Program-made: the position numbers and the translations under genes
Notes under the pieces: generated by a model
The model's database searches: none
Told to the model about the DNA's origin: nothing
Seen by the model: only the letters and a program-made list of their open reading frames with translations
Assembly: GCA_037893225.1 (NCBI GenBank)
Contig: JAZGUH010000627.1
Coordinates: 806,001-870,000 of the forward strand
From: Hippasteria phrygiana
Taxonomy: Eukaryota > Echinodermata > Asteroidea > Valvatida > Goniasteridae
Reading direction: 5' to 3'
DNA: 64,000 bases
Part shown: piece after piece, positions 10,301 to 25,300 of the stretch
Layout: each line of letters opens with the position of its first letter
How positions within the stretch are numbered: position 1 is the first letter of the stretch

Positions 10301-13300
10301 ATCGGTAAGTCTCCATGGCAACCACTAGTTCCTTTTTTTGGTTCACTTTAGGGAAGATAATTTAATCATCCATAAAAGCATTCGTGGATGTTTGTCTCCA
10401 AAGCTCATCAGTCATGTTCATCTTTGTACTTTGCGGGTATCTCTCAATTACAAATTGGAACATGTACAGAGAGACACTTTACACAATACAACGCATATTC
10501 ATTACGCTGGAGAATGCAATCTGAGAACGCTTTCCTGCCGGTTGAAACTTTACACAGTGGATCAACTTCAAGAGATTTCCTGTCATTTCCTCTCAAATCA
10601 TAAGATTCCTGGAAATACTTTTGTTCAGTCTCCACTTTCTGTTGAATATTGTAAAGAGATTTTTTATTTTACTGCCTCATCTCATTTGCCATATTTCAGC
10701 TTTTATCAACTCGATATTTCCTGGTTTTAGCCTTGCCGTACTTTTATGCAGTCATAACAAGCAGGCGAGATTCAGGACGAAAAAAAAATCTTAACTGTGA
10801 AATTCTAAATTCTGAACCAAGTCAGCACAAAATCTTTGCCAATCTCTAAAACCTGCTGTCAATTCAAATACTTTGATGCGAAGAGTTTTGATGGATGCTC
10901 GTAGGTCTTTCAAATCACAAGATGAACATCCAAACCACTGAAACAGACACTTGCCATTATCAAAAATGTTGCATGCGTGGTACCAGCAGGACTTCAAGAC
11001 CAAAAGATAAACACCCCTATAAATTGGAGCAGAAATCAATGTCAAAGTGGTCTTTTCAAAGAAATTAGAAAGAGCGGATGCCAGGCATTGACAAAGTAAA
11101 CGTCCATATAATAAGTATGGTGAGTTACGTCATCTGATGAAAACGTCTTTTCACTGACACGCTTGCTCCCACTGGTTGTCACGTGTTGGGTGGTCAGGTT
11201 GGCACAGTGGTTATTTCCTCGACTTCCACTCTTGGTGACCACGGTTCGATTCCCATCCAGGTGCACTATGTGGATTGGGTTTTCAGTCCTTACTTGATGG
11301 CATGGTTTTCCCCAGGAATAATTGTTCTCTGGGGTTTTCCTTCCGTTACTGAAAAAAACAAATTGTTCGTCTTCTTCTCTCAGTTAAAACATCTGGGAGC
11401 TGAGGGAGAACAGTGCTAATGCACGGATCAGGCAACCTGGGATAATTGCGAAATAAATAAACGTGCTACCATCCAGTAGTCTGGAGATGGGAACTATAGA
11501 CACTGCTACATATAGATCAGAAGTTCCTGGATATCTGCCCTTCTACAGGATGAGTAACTTCTAGTTGAAATTTCTTGTCAGAGAAACTGAATGTCTGGGT
11601 CCAAGATTCACAAGATGAAAACACCAATGAAGACACCAACGATTGAAACAAAAACTAGCAGGTAAAATTATTGTCAGAGTCGCTGAACAAGTAGATACCA
11701 GAGTTCTTCAAAATCCACAAGAAGCATATCATCAGAACAGAAATCACAGCAGAAACTGTAATTATTCTCAGGGTTCAAGTGAGGCGACCAATTGGTTACA
11801 ACCATCTAGCTCTGACTAAATTAAGCTGTCCAACGGCAAGACGAACAGGTGCAGTGCAATTAGGATAAAGAGTTCTGAACGGAAGTCTAAGATATTCCTA
11901 TCAACTCTATCTCCGACTTGCTGTTGATATACAAGGCAGGGTAGTAAGCCAACATAGTGTCTTTACACAATCGTATCACCGAGCCACAATTTGTTCAGCA
12001 ATCGGGTGTATTTAACAGCGATCGGTGCCAAAAGATCAGCCCGTCTTTGGTGCAACACAAACACTCCAAACAGACTTTGGCATGAGTCAAGTGCCATAAT
12101 GAACTTCTTGATTTACTGCCGGCACTCAGCCAGGTGTGGTTTATGCAAATAAGGCTGGGTTCATCAGCCAATCATCTGAGTCAATCTCAAATGTTTGTAC
12201 TGAACAGGCACTTGACATTGTTGTATGCCACTTTTCGGTTGCACTTGGCAATGGGCCAGCGTCGGCATTACCAGGAAGTGGAACCGGGCAATAAAATATA
12301 AATGTTGTTGCAGCACAGGAGGTCATAAAAATAAGCAATCAGTTTTTATGGCTTTGACTGGGCAACTTTAAAGGCAGACGTGTAACGTTACCAAAGTGCA
12401 TTTAGTACCCCCAAAAAAACACCCAGCAAACGCAAAGTAAAACACATACAATGTATAAAACATTGCAGCAGGTTTTACCCCTACTCCTCAAAGTTTAGTT
12501 CAGGTTTTGTGAACAAAATCACACTTAGAGACACGTACCACCACGATACAAAATTTTCCCAACTCTTTCTGACAGGAAAATTTTAGACAGTAAGAAATAC
12601 AAATCTCTATTGACGCCATGGTGGAACAAAATTGTCTTTGTTCAAACACAAACATTCAGATTTTGATAGGCAATGTGGAATAAAAATACAAACAATAGGA
12701 TAATTTTTGAGAAATTGACTTATCGATCAAAAACTCTGGATTTTATAGATTTTTATTAGAATTTCTTTTAGGAATTTTCCCCAGACCACAGGCTTAAAAT
12801 CCTGGCAAAGCAAAGGCGACGTTTTTTGACAAGTTTCCACAACTTTGATAATTTCAGCACTCAGAATATAAATTCTAGTTTAGATTTCCCAGAATGTGTA
12901 CAACAAAGCATATTCTAATTGCCACATTGTAAAAAAACCCAAACCCAAAATCAGCAGTTAAGATATTGACAATATTTAAATGCTGAAAGACTACAGATGT
13001 GGCAACTTTTTCCAATATTTTCCAACAATTTAATATTTTTTTTCAATGACAGAAATCAAATGCAATTTTTGCTTTACTAGAAAGCATTTAAAACAAGCAA
13101 TACACACCTATGTTTGAAAAAAATCCAAAAAAAATAGTAACACAAAACACATTTGTGACCAGCTCTGCAAAAAGGGTATTATGTCGCACTATGTGCAAAC
13201 ACACACAGGGCAGTTCTATGTGAAATGGGTGAAAAAATCTTCACGTAAGTTATTTTTTTGTTTTTGGTTCGTTAACTTCTTTTATAACTATATTTTCAGA

Positions 13301-16300
13301 ATAAATTTTCAGAAACATTAATATTGATAAATAAAGATGAAAAAATACATGTTGATAAAAATTATTTCTATCTTATTTCTTTGCACTTTTTGTGTTTAAA
13401 GGCCTTTATCTCTAAATGCACTTCCGTTAAATTGGGAAAATATGAGTATACAGATGTCAAGATATCTTGAGAACACAAAATGCCACAGGGGTCAAACCTA
13501 CACCAAATTAAAGCTTAGGATGTGACAAGTTTAACTATGTATATAACTCATTTTTCAAATGTTGCGACATAATAGCCCTTTTTGCAGAGCCGGTCACATT
13601 TTTATCAAATAATTGTACTCAGTGCACACATTGGATCTGTCATTGTACTTGGAATAAACTACAACACTTTAACAAAAACATACTGTCAGAGAGATGAAAA
13701 CAAACAATAAATAATGAATGTATTCTATTGACTTTTAGACCCCATAGGTCAACTCAGCAGTGTGGGGTCACTGCCAAGTGTTGGAATGATTAATAGCCAT
13801 CAAAGGTTTTCTTTTTCTTTCTTTTTTTACAAATAGATCCAAGAGACAACCAAACTCTGTTAGTTTTTGTAGACTCATCCTGATATGCCTGCTGGACTAC
13901 AGTGTATCTGAATTGTTTCAAATAGAGTGCAATGCTACAGTAATAATTAATCATATTGGATAATTATTCCCATCACAATAGGATTTGTCTGCACTTGTTT
14001 CATTCCACACAAGCAACTGTATACACAGTGGAACGCTGTTTTACTGAATTGCCGCTATACGGAACATTCGGCTATACCGAACACCATCCTTGGCTCCCAA
14101 ATTTTGTGCACAAAACATACCGAACATTGTTGTTGAAAAAAAGGATTAAAACAAAACATACTGGGCATTTGGGCTGTTTGTAATTCCCAAATGTCCGCAG
14201 CTTTATGTTGAAGAGTGACAGGTGGCTATTATTTCACCAAGGAATAGAAGTTAAAAGCCAACTGTTGCTTTAGAATTCCTTAAGCTTCAAAGGTATAAAC
14301 ATGTATAATTAAATGGCCGGCACATGTTTAAAGTCGTCTTTAAGTAACCGGCAGCTGAAAATCGCTATTCTGAACGATGGCTATACCGAACAAAATCTGT
14401 GGATCCCGTGATGTTTGTTATAGCGGCATTCCACTGTACCTCAGCTGTCTTTCTGATTTAATGATTTGTCGAGAGACTCTTAATATTGCCCGTCATATCG
14501 TGCCACGTGGTGGCATTGTTTTACATTTAATGTTAGCGGGTCACATGGGTGTCAATTTTTACCATTCATGCATAGTCAAGTTAGAAGCACCATGGGTTAC
14601 CTTGGCAAGCTGTTCCCTGAGTTGGTCCAACTCCCTCTGGATGTCTTCCCTGGCTTTCTCTCTGGCCTCAGACACTGCCTCCACTTTCTCACGGCCTGCC
14701 GCCAGATTCTCCTCTCGTAACTTATCCAACTCCTACCCTCCATCAATGATGGGAATGATCAAAATGTGGATAGATGTGGAAAGATCGAGGTAGGGGCTTA
14801 AGTTACTTTTTGGAAGGAAACCAATTTGGGGGATCTTGACTTTTGAAAAAGATTAGTAATTACATAAGATTTTGGGAGTTATTTAAAATGTTTTGAACAT
14901 TTCAGACTTTCACAGAGTTGGAGTCGAGTCCCTGCAAGTCCTTTCACAAGTACTTTCACAAGCCCAGTCAGAAGTCCTTTCATAAAGCTGGTCACAAGTA
15001 ACTTGATGAACAATGACAAAGGAATGCCTTTGTCAAAGCTCATTTGAACAGCTTGTGATTGGGATTAGGACTGGAGGGCTTGTGATGGACTTGCAGGGAC
15101 TTGCAGGGACTTGTGATGGACTCGACTACATCTCTGGACTTTCATCAACAAAATATATTCTGTGATTTGTTTTTTGAGGATTTCAAACAAAAATATGAAA
15201 TTTTAGACATTCACAAAAAAGAAATGATTTGTGGTGTTTTTATTGTTGAAAAAGTTAGATCTCATGATTTTGTTTTTGTGGTAGAGGGTAGGAGGGGGCT
15301 AATCAAAATTTTGTGGGATTATAGGCAAATAGTAGAAATCCATGGTACAGGTAAGTGTGATTGTACTCCCGGAATGGTTCCAGAAGGTCTGATAATCAGA
15401 GTTAATAATTATACAGTGCTTGGAACACCATGTGGCTTAGTTCTTGTTAACTAGCCATGTTGGGGGTGAGGGTGGGGGATGGGGTGGGGGTAGGAGTTCA
15501 AACTCCTCCCTCTCTCCCGGCCTCCTGCCCTACTCCTCCTAAGCAATTGTCTCAAGGCTAGTCTCGGAACATTCTCAGACCACTGACTTGTTTTTTGTTT
15601 CTTTGCTTTGTTGTTTGTGTTTCGTCTTTTACGATAACAGTCTTGGACCAAGTCAAGTCAGCAAACTTCCCCCTTTCTTGTAATTGCGGTCAAAGATATA
15701 GCATTTGCAGAGCTGACAACATAGATGCCGCAGAGTTGTACTCGAGTCCCTGCAAGTCCTTTCACAAGTCCTTTCGCAAGCCCAGTCAGAAGTCCTTTCA
15801 TAAAGCCGGTCACAAGTAACTGGATGAACTATGACAAAGGAATGCCTTTGTCACAGCTCATTTGAATAGCTTGTGATTGGGATTAGGACTGGAGGGCTAG
15901 TGATGGACTTGCAGGGACTTGTGAAAGGACTTGCAGGGACTCGAATACAAATCTGCATAGATGCAGGCAGCGTTCATACTTTGTGGGATTCAAGATATAT
16001 GTACATGAAATAACAAACCTGAGAAAGTTGGAGCTCAATCAGTCAAATGAGTCACAAGAAATCAGCAGAAAACCATTCCTATGGGTTTATTTTGAATATT
16101 GAAATTGAAACAAGCCACAACATTTTTGGATGTCTTCAGATACAATTTTCTCGACGATGACAGCATTTCAGACGGAAATATTTCTCAAGAAGATTGGTAC
16201 TGGTATCATCTTTATAAAACAGACTTAGTCAGTTTTCCTTGTGGATTGTTTTCCCTTGTGACCGAATTGTAAGTTCAAAAAAGAAAAGAAAAGAAAGAAG

Positions 16301-19300
16301 CTGTGTCCTCATTGAGTGATCCCTACAATGTCAGACAGGTTGTATCGTAAAGGGGCGTGATCCCTAGCTATACGGCATTATGGGTTTACGACTTTTTAAC
16401 TTATAATTCCTCAAACAATCCACGAGGGAAACTGACTACGGTAAATTTGAATAAAGTGAACAAAGTAAACTGGCAGGAGCGAGATTCGAACCTGCGACCT
16501 CCGGTAGTTTGGTTTTTGTCAAACAAACCACCGAACAAAGATACTGACAATTTGGGAAACCGCCAACATAGGGCAAGATAGCTCAGTTGGTAGAGTGCCG
16601 GTACGGTACTCCAAAGGTCGCAGGTTCGAATCCTGGCTCCTGCCAGTTTTCTTTGTTCACTTTGAAAATGTATCTAATCATATTTTAATCATTACCAAAA
16701 CTATTATCACATTTTTAGCAAAAAAACTGTTGCGCCCAATCCCCTGCAGAAATTATTGGACCCGCCCATGCATGTGGTCCCACTGCAAAGAAGGGGAACA
16801 AAGCGAGACCTCACAAAACAGAACGAATCTTAAAAAAAGCTTGAAGTGCATAGCATGTACTGACCTCCTTAAGGACGCCAACCGTCGTCTGCAGGTGCTC
16901 CAGTCTCTGCCTAGCAACGTGCAGCTCGCCCTGTAACCGTGCCGTCTCCTTGGCAACCTCCAGCTCCTTCTCCACGTTCTCCTCCCTCCTCCTCCTGGAA
17001 TACTCCTCCTCTCTCTCTCGTCGCTCTTTCTCCACAGCTGTCTTGACCTGATTTAGCAGTCGATACAGAAATAACGTTGGTTTTAACCCACTGAATATGG
17101 ACGACAGCCATATAGCAGTGGTTGGAAAAAAGACCACCTGGCTGGTTGGCTATATGCGCATTCCTGCACATATTCAATCCATTGTTTGCCTATTGTTTGC
17201 ATTACGCTTGGCTGCACAATCCCGCATTGGCAAACCAGCACCCCCTTAATAACAGCCGGACAGAATGGGTTAAGTGGGAAACACATTTCCTCCCTACTTT
17301 TTAGAAAAGGGTCCCAATTTTCTTATCGAAAAAACAAAATGGTGTGTATGGCGGTAGCGTTGTCTCAGCCAACTGGGTCATTTCTCAAACCTCGCCCTCT
17401 GGCCTCCGGCCTTCGGCTTTGGCATCCCCTAGGTTAAAAAGATGTGTCCGACTCTGGGGCACTTCTTTTCTTCTAAATGCACAACAAAGTCTTTTATTTG
17501 AACCCAGAGGTGTCGCCCGTTTAGTTCAAGTATTCAAGGCTTCAGATCGGCAATGGAGCTGGGGATGGATGGAGACGAAGCCAATTAAAGCCAGAGACAA
17601 AGCCAAGCTTTCAAAAACTCCATGTAATGTATATTGCCTGTAACTGGTATTTTGCTGCTGTTTGCTCTGAATGACAATCACATGGAGTTTTGGCTGGTAA
17701 TCTGAATTGACGAAGCAATTTCGTGCTTAAATGTAGTGTACATGATTGGTAATCGTCCAATTTCTTTTTTACTGAATTATTACGAAATACCTTACTAGAC
17801 TGTAAGTTAATGGTAGACTCAATCATCCTGTGAAATGATGGCACCAGGTGTGCTGTCGTCAAGAAAAGTGGAAATTTATATCGTTTTCCAACGATTTCCG
17901 GCCGGCAATCGTTGGAAAACTGCCCTGTTGCCTTTAGTCAAGTCAAGGCGCGCATGGCTACCCGGACGAGTGGCGTGCCCCGTGCTGGCATATTCAGGGC
18001 GCGTCGCGTGTCCAGGTAATACTGCGCGCACCTTGACTAAAGGCTATCTTCCCCCCATATGGTTGAAAATGAAGGCCGTTTTTTTTTTTTTTTTTTTTTT
18101 CGCCATCCAACAACGCAAAACTTTGAACAAGTCAGTGAAACGATATTTCCTATAAAATACTAACCCCCAAATTCGCCCATTTCTGAAAATTACAACAAAC
18201 CAATCATGTACACTACCTTTAAGCAGATCTATGAACTGGAACATTTGCCGTAACTCATCCAAACTGTTCTTAATGCATTTTAACCACTGAGCCGAGGAAT
18301 TGTTTTCAGGACAGTAATGTTTGGGAGATTGAATGAAAATGTACCTGCTCTTCCGCCTGTTCCCTGAGTTGCTGTTCCATCTTGCTTGCTTCCTCCGTCT
18401 GCTGCACCAGCTGCATCTTGACTGTTTTTAGGTCTTCTTCTTTCTCCTGCAGGGGGAGTAGGTGTGATGAAAGCACTCAGTGGATTCACTTTATCTGTTT
18501 GTTTCAAACCTGAGATATTTGGACAATTGTTTTTTTTCTCCAAAAGGCCTTACTTTCTTTGTCCCCATTTAGAATAAAAATCATCAGGTAAATAAATCTG
18601 AAACAGTCTCCTTGATGAGGGTGAACCTGTTCATGTGTTGGCACGGTTACCAAAGTACTAAAACTTTGGAATCTACATGATTTCTGAAATGATATCTGAT
18701 GACATTCATTAATATTTATGATACTTAAAAGATCTTTTGTGAGTACTTGAGACTTTGACAATATTCACAAATTTTGGACTTTTTTTACAATTTCTCTGAG
18801 ACTTTCTAATACCAGACTTACCGAGAGTGATCGCTGAGTGATCATCATCATCCCTGAGGTTTTTTCATCCAACACGGCCAGGGCTTTCTTCTTGTCCTTC
18901 TCAAGATTTAATTTTAGCTGCAAGAGAAAACCAAATCACAATTAAAATGTAAACTTGACATTATGCCGGCTTTCAAGCAGACGCAGATGAAAAAAGTACG
19001 AGGATAGTAGGATCAAAATCCCCCCCCCAAAAAAAAAAACCAAACAAACAAACAAAAACAGTAGGACTTTGGATGACAAAATCAGGAGAACAAAATTGGA
19101 CTTTTGCAGGCTTTCAGGAGTATTTTTTGTTGATACTCACCCACGTCCACAGCATCACAAGCCTCATTTGGCATGTTCTGTGCTCCATCCTCAACTAAGC
19201 TCTTGGAAGTAAAGTTGCAGCACTCCTGCACCCAAGCCCTTTATTGTGTGTTTTTCATATGACAGTGTGTAACACCATTATGAAACATGAGATTTGTTCG

Positions 19301-22300
19301 GAGTTGTGAGACAAAAAGTAGGAAACGTAGGAGGGAAAAAGCAGGAAAAAAAATAGGAAAATGTAGGAAAAGTAGGATTATTGTCCTGATAACATAGGTT
19401 GTATGCTTTAGTTTGATATCTCACTCGCAGCCCATGCTACAACCTTAATAACAATAACAACCGGCATTTAGAGCGCTCCTTTTAGTTCGATTAAATCACA
19501 GCGTTTACAATTATTATTACCCCTGTTCAGCGGGCCCAACAATCATTCCTAAAACCTTCTCAGCTCCCTGGGGATTATACAACCCTTTAAAGTTGTTAAG
19601 AGTCATGACCCCTTGTTTTGAGAAAATGAAGCTAAAAGTCCACGAACTGTCACAAATGTATACTGATTTCTATTGTACTGTGTACTTTGATGTTTTATAA
19701 TCGTTTTTTTCTTTTTTTATGGAAGTCACCCAATACAAGGCTAAAAGCCACTCTAGGTATTAAGGGCTACAACAGAGGTGGTGGGGTTGACCACATTAGG
19801 ATGCCAGCCCTACCAACCTTACAGTTTTCCTGGGTCCAGATCTAAATAGAGGATAAATCTTCAATAGATACCAAAGAAATGTTCCTAATTTTCAGACCTA
19901 TAGACACCAGGCAGGGTAACTTCCACCGTCGGCGAGACCAACTCACCTCTGGATAACTATGAAATAAAATAAAGAAAATAAACTAAAATTGTTTCAGAGC
20001 AGTTTTAGCATTTTGTTGCCATGGGACTCACTTGTTCCATCTCCTCTGCTTTCTCCTTGAGTAGCACTTCCCTCAGCTCTACCAGGGCTAACTCCTTTAC
20101 CACGTCAGCATTCCGCGCCTTCCCCTCGGCCTCCCTGACTACCCTCTCTGCCTCCCGACGCCCCTCCTCTGCCTCCTGACGTCCCTCCTCTCCCTCCCGC
20201 TGCATCAGGAGCATCTTATCCCTCAGAGCCTTATTCACCTTGTCTGTCTCTGTGACAGAAGCTGTAAGCGTCAGGAGCTGTTGGTCTTTGTCGCGAGTCT
20301 GGTGGCGCAAGGCGTCCAGCTCTTTCTGGAGTTTGCCGCTCAGCTGCTCCAGAAGATGGTTTCGCTCCTGAACGAAAAAGAAAGAAAAAGAATCAATCAT
20401 TTCGATTATCATAATTATCATTATCAGCAACAAAATGAGCTGGCCTAGGGTTCCAAACTTAAGCAAGTTCTTTCTCAGAGGCCTTTGAGAAAGAAATTGC
20501 TTAAGCGGAAACATTAATAGGCGAGCTCATTTTGTTGATATGTACATGTCAGGTCAGTCCAGTTGGTTAGCTGTTTGCAGCAGTTTTAATTCATGACCAT
20601 TATCATCGTCGAGGTTTTGATGGCTAGCAGTGAAAAGCCTACCGATTTTTTTGTTTTTAGCCTTGTGACTGGTGTGTTTGTTTTTGGGTTGTTGCTGATT
20701 TGTGAAATTATTGAGGTTTTGCATTGCATAACTGTAGTAGTGTTAATGTATTATTTTTTGAGGCATGCACTTTTTTCTGAGAGCTGTACAAACTGTAATG
20801 GTTTCATATGCTTCTTGATGTGGAATGCTTCCATTTTTTGGTCTTTTTTAAGTATAATATTTAATTTTCTTCGCATTATTTTGATTGTACTTCATCAGCA
20901 TGTATGTATAAAACATCACAATTCAACCTTTGGCTGTAAGGTGTTTTAAAAACAAATTAGCAATCAGGGCTTTAATTTCACACAAATATTGACCAGACCA
21001 TTCGGCTAGTAGTTTGAGTGTGAAAAAGTAGGAGAATAGTAGGAACAAAATGTGTAGAAAAACAGGATAAAGGTAGGACTTTGGAGGACAAAATCAGGGT
21101 AAAATTAGGGCTTTTGCGAGCTTTTGGGAGTAGTTTTTGTTGATACTCACCCATGTCCACAGCATCACAAGCCTCATTTGGCATGTTCTGTACTCACAAC
21201 ACTTGTGTTTCACCTCGACTTAAAGCTCTTGGAAGTAAAGTTGCAGTACTCCTGCACCCAAGCCCTTCGTTGTGTAATTTTCATATGACAGCATATAACA
21301 CTCTTATGAAAAACACTCGGAGATTTAATTTTTCGGAGTTGTGGGACAAAAAATAGCAAAAAATGGGAATTTCAAGAAAAAAATAGGAAAAGTAGCAGCA
21401 AGGTGAAAAAATTTGGAAAAAGTAGGAAAAAATAGGAATTTCAAGAAAAAGTAGGAAAAGTAGCAGCAAGGTGAACAAATTAGGGAAAAGTAGGAAAAGT
21501 AGGAATACTTGAAATCCTGCACTAGCTATGACTATTTTTCCCAAGGCCAGTGTCTGTCAAAATTCACGCAGGTTCATTCTGTGCAGTTGTGCTGTTAACT
21601 ACCTTCTTTTTTTTTTCCAATTGAGTCCCAACTTACAAATAATTTAAAATTTGTCAAGCGAATGAAATTAAACGAGGTACACTTCGAAGTGTGAAATCTG
21701 AGATTCGTTTAGAAATAAACGTCAAACAAACCACAAGGGAAACTGACTTGAATACATTTTCAAAGGGAACAAAGAAAACTGGCAGAAGCGGGATTCGAAC
21801 CTTTACATTCGAACCTTTATGTGGTTCTTTCTTGCATCTAATGCACATAAAGATATGCCCGAATTACTGTGCGGCCGCAAATAATTTGACATTTTGTAAA
21901 GTAATTGTTCGATAACTAAAAGTGAATGGTTTTTCCATTGTATGGCTCATTCAAAAGTGAATAACTTTTGTATTGCTAGAAAACGAACAATTTAAAGAAA
22001 AATAAAATAAAATTTGGGGTAAAACTCGAAAAGAGCACGGACAGTATATCTTTCAGTCAGACTTCCTTCAATTATCTCTACATTTCTATGGCTATAATTT
22101 CAGACCTTAAAAAGCTGCTTTTCAGAGAATCCATCGTGCCCAGATTGGAATTAAATCACATTCGCCTAATTGAGTTATGGGATATTTTCAACATCCACGA
22201 GGACTATTAGTGGTACTGTCTTTTTTTTTATTGTTCAGTCCGTACCACAATGTACGTCAGCACTGCTTCTATCCCCTAACAGTTAAAAGCATTCTGTTCT

Positions 22301-25300
22301 TTTCCCTTACCTCCATGTGAGGGTACATCTGAACGCTGTGCTCCGAGTCGACAACCTCCTGAAGTTCTTTCACTTTCTCCGCCAGATTAGTCTTCTCAAC
22401 CAGAAGTTCCTCGATCCTGTGACGGCTCTCTTCCAACTCCTAGAAATATAAAGGTATTTTTTTGTTTGCTTTATTTCTTTTATGGAAGTCACCTGATACA
22501 AGGCTAAAAAGCCAGTCAAAAAGCCAACAGCTACCTGGGTGCAGATCTAAAAGGGAAAAAATAAATCTTCAACAGAAATTACATTGTGATCGTGAGTTTA
22601 GTTAATGTGTTAAACCTTGCTCAGCCTTCACCATTTTTGAGATCAACACTGTGTTTTTTAATGCATGAAAATCAGTACCGGGACAAACACATAGCAATTA
22701 GCAATTATTTTATTTTATTTTTTGTCTGGCAATGAAACCAAGGATTCCTCAAAAGCGCATATCGCACTGCAGCTCAAAAGCCTGAAGAAACCTGTAGGAA
22801 GACGATGAAGAAATGTTCAGTTTTAGAGGTGGGAAAATATCATCAGACAGAAACTGAAAACCCAATCCACATGTCAGCCCTGGTGGAATTCGAACCCGGG
22901 TCACAGCGGTGGAAGGCGAGTAAAGTACCACAAGGCCAACCTGACTCCATAGGTTTGTACGCCCAGCAGGCTGGCGAGATAGGGATGTATCAAATTACTA
23001 GAACTAAGGGATGAACTCATCTACCTCTTCCAGAGATTCAAGCTTGGCTCTGGACGACTTTTGACCGTTGAATAGCTCCTGCTTGGTGAAGTTAAGCTGT
23101 CTCTCCAACTCGGACCTCTCGATAGGGGACAGATCTCCCTCGCCGTTCCGGACACGTGTCTTCAGTTCATCTCTCTCCTTGATGACCGCGATCACCTGTA
23201 AAGACAACAAAAAAAACCCAACTAGCCTCAGTCATAAGATATCGATGTCATGCCGCATTCCTGAAATCCATGTAGTCATACTTCAATATGTGCATCCATG
23301 CATGAATGGGATGTCCAGCTGCAGTAGAAATTTTACATAAATTTGGAAATTATTTCTTCAATTATTTTTGCTTCTTGCAACTTTTCTATTTTAAACTCTC
23401 GGTAAGACCGAGGTTAAATATTCATGTGCAGAACAAAATGCTCCCTTAGTTGAACTAAAGCAAAACTCGACAAGTAATAGAATTGCCCCAAATGCCATGA
23501 CAGTGGTACTTTTTTAATCATGGCCTTCACCGGATGGCTGAAACATATGGGAGGAGGTCCCATACCTCTTTAGGGGATAATCCCAGCGGGCCATTGCCTG
23601 TCAAAGCATGCTCTTCTTCGGATGCACTGTGTCTGTGCGACTGCTTGACGACACTGATGGACTGGGTTAAATCTTCGAGATCTCTCCTGGCCTGGTCCCG
23701 CTGGTACTCTAACACCATCAACTCCGACCTAAAAATGGAAGCATGAAATACGGAATACATGCAGAGGGTGAAATTACGGTCGGAGATCCGACATTTTCTG
23801 ATCATTTGCAGTATTTGAATAAAATATGGCTCGTTACGGCTATCGTCTGTGCGGCAGTGCACTTGTGTATAATTCACCCTCCGGGATATCCGTTGAATTG
23901 CTGCCAAGGTTTTCTGGCAATGAATACTTCCCTAGTGATCGATGTCTGCAACATCTACCGAATCTCTATAGAATTGCTGTAAAGCCTTTTTGACTATACT
24001 TTCCCTGGCTAACTCTACAGAATTGCTGGCAGGTCTTTTCTCACAATCAATCCTTCTCTAGTTATTCTATACACGTATCAACAATCTTGGACAAAACACT
24101 TGGGACATCTCAACCGCAGACCATCACCCCCGTTTCCCCCACTCAATGTTGATTTCAGCGGATGTGGCACCAATAACATGTTTTTCTGTGCACAAGTTTC
24201 ATCAATTGTAGACTTTGACCACACCGAGCCAACATTGGCAAGCAGAGGGGGGAAGGGGAGAGGCGAGGGGGGAAGGGGGGAGGCGAGGGGAGGGGGAGGG
24301 GAGGAGGAGGGGATGGAAGGGAGGAGGGGGTGGAAGGGAGTGGAAGGGAGGAGGGAGAGGGAGGGGGGGAGGGGTGTCCCAATCGGTTTAGTCCAACACC
24401 CAAAGTTTAGAAAATCCCTAGAGAGGTGCTGTTTAACCTTATTGACAGTTCGTAATTTGCCTAGCCACCTCTTTTGACTGGTCAAGATAAACTCTGAAAT
24501 AGTAGCAGTCTATATATTTTGACACTTCATACAACGCTCTATCAATATCTCCAGACTATTCTAAAACATTTCTAAAAAACTGCTGTTATATCTTTGGAAC
24601 TTCTTACAATACTACACCCATCTTAACTAATTACTTCTCTCTGTCCCCTACCTATTTCTTCTAACTAGTCTGAAGAATCTCTAGGGAATAGCTCTAGGGA
24701 ATAGCTCTAGAGCAAGTAGCCAAGAGAATCTCTACAGAATTGCTGTCAAGTCTTCTTTGACTTTTCATAGTTGCTACAGCTATCTGTCCCAACTAGTTTC
24801 TCTACAGAATCGCTGTGAAGTCTTTTTGGACATTTTATGCAATGTTCTGCTAATGGCCGGTCTAGAGAATTTCTACAGAATTGCCGGCATCTCTTCTTTT
24901 TATCTTGGTCATACCTGAGACCATCGGCTCTCTCCATATTCTCCCGAGCGACCTCCTCTGCCTTCTGAATTTCCCGCTTGTTACGGTGGACCGCCTCTCT
25001 TAGGCCCTTCAGATCACTTAAAGCATCCTGTAAATACATGTACATACAAGGCAAGGTTAGGAGTTTAAGAACCTTTAGAATTACAGAAAGATCTAACAGT
25101 ATTCTACGGCTTTTTCCCCCTAAAGCTTTCTAATTACCCTCAAATTTTCCGAAGGGTTTTCACTAATATCCGATGCGATTTCTCACCTGTTTTCTGGAAG
25201 AGACCTCTTCAAAGCTAGACTCCAGTTCATTCAGTTTCTGTTTCATCTTAGTCTTCGTTTCAAGCTGTTGAATTGCCAAATTGAGCCAATTTAAACATTT

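Noticed and set aside
20593..20949. 118-residue + strand ORF rich in hydrophobic residues
   Set aside because: It is T-rich low-complexity DNA in an intron; the apparent membrane segments follow from base composition, and no splice or start context supports it.
24078..24485. Proline-rich protein on the minus strand
   Set aside because: It is the translation of the complement of a G/A-rich tract.
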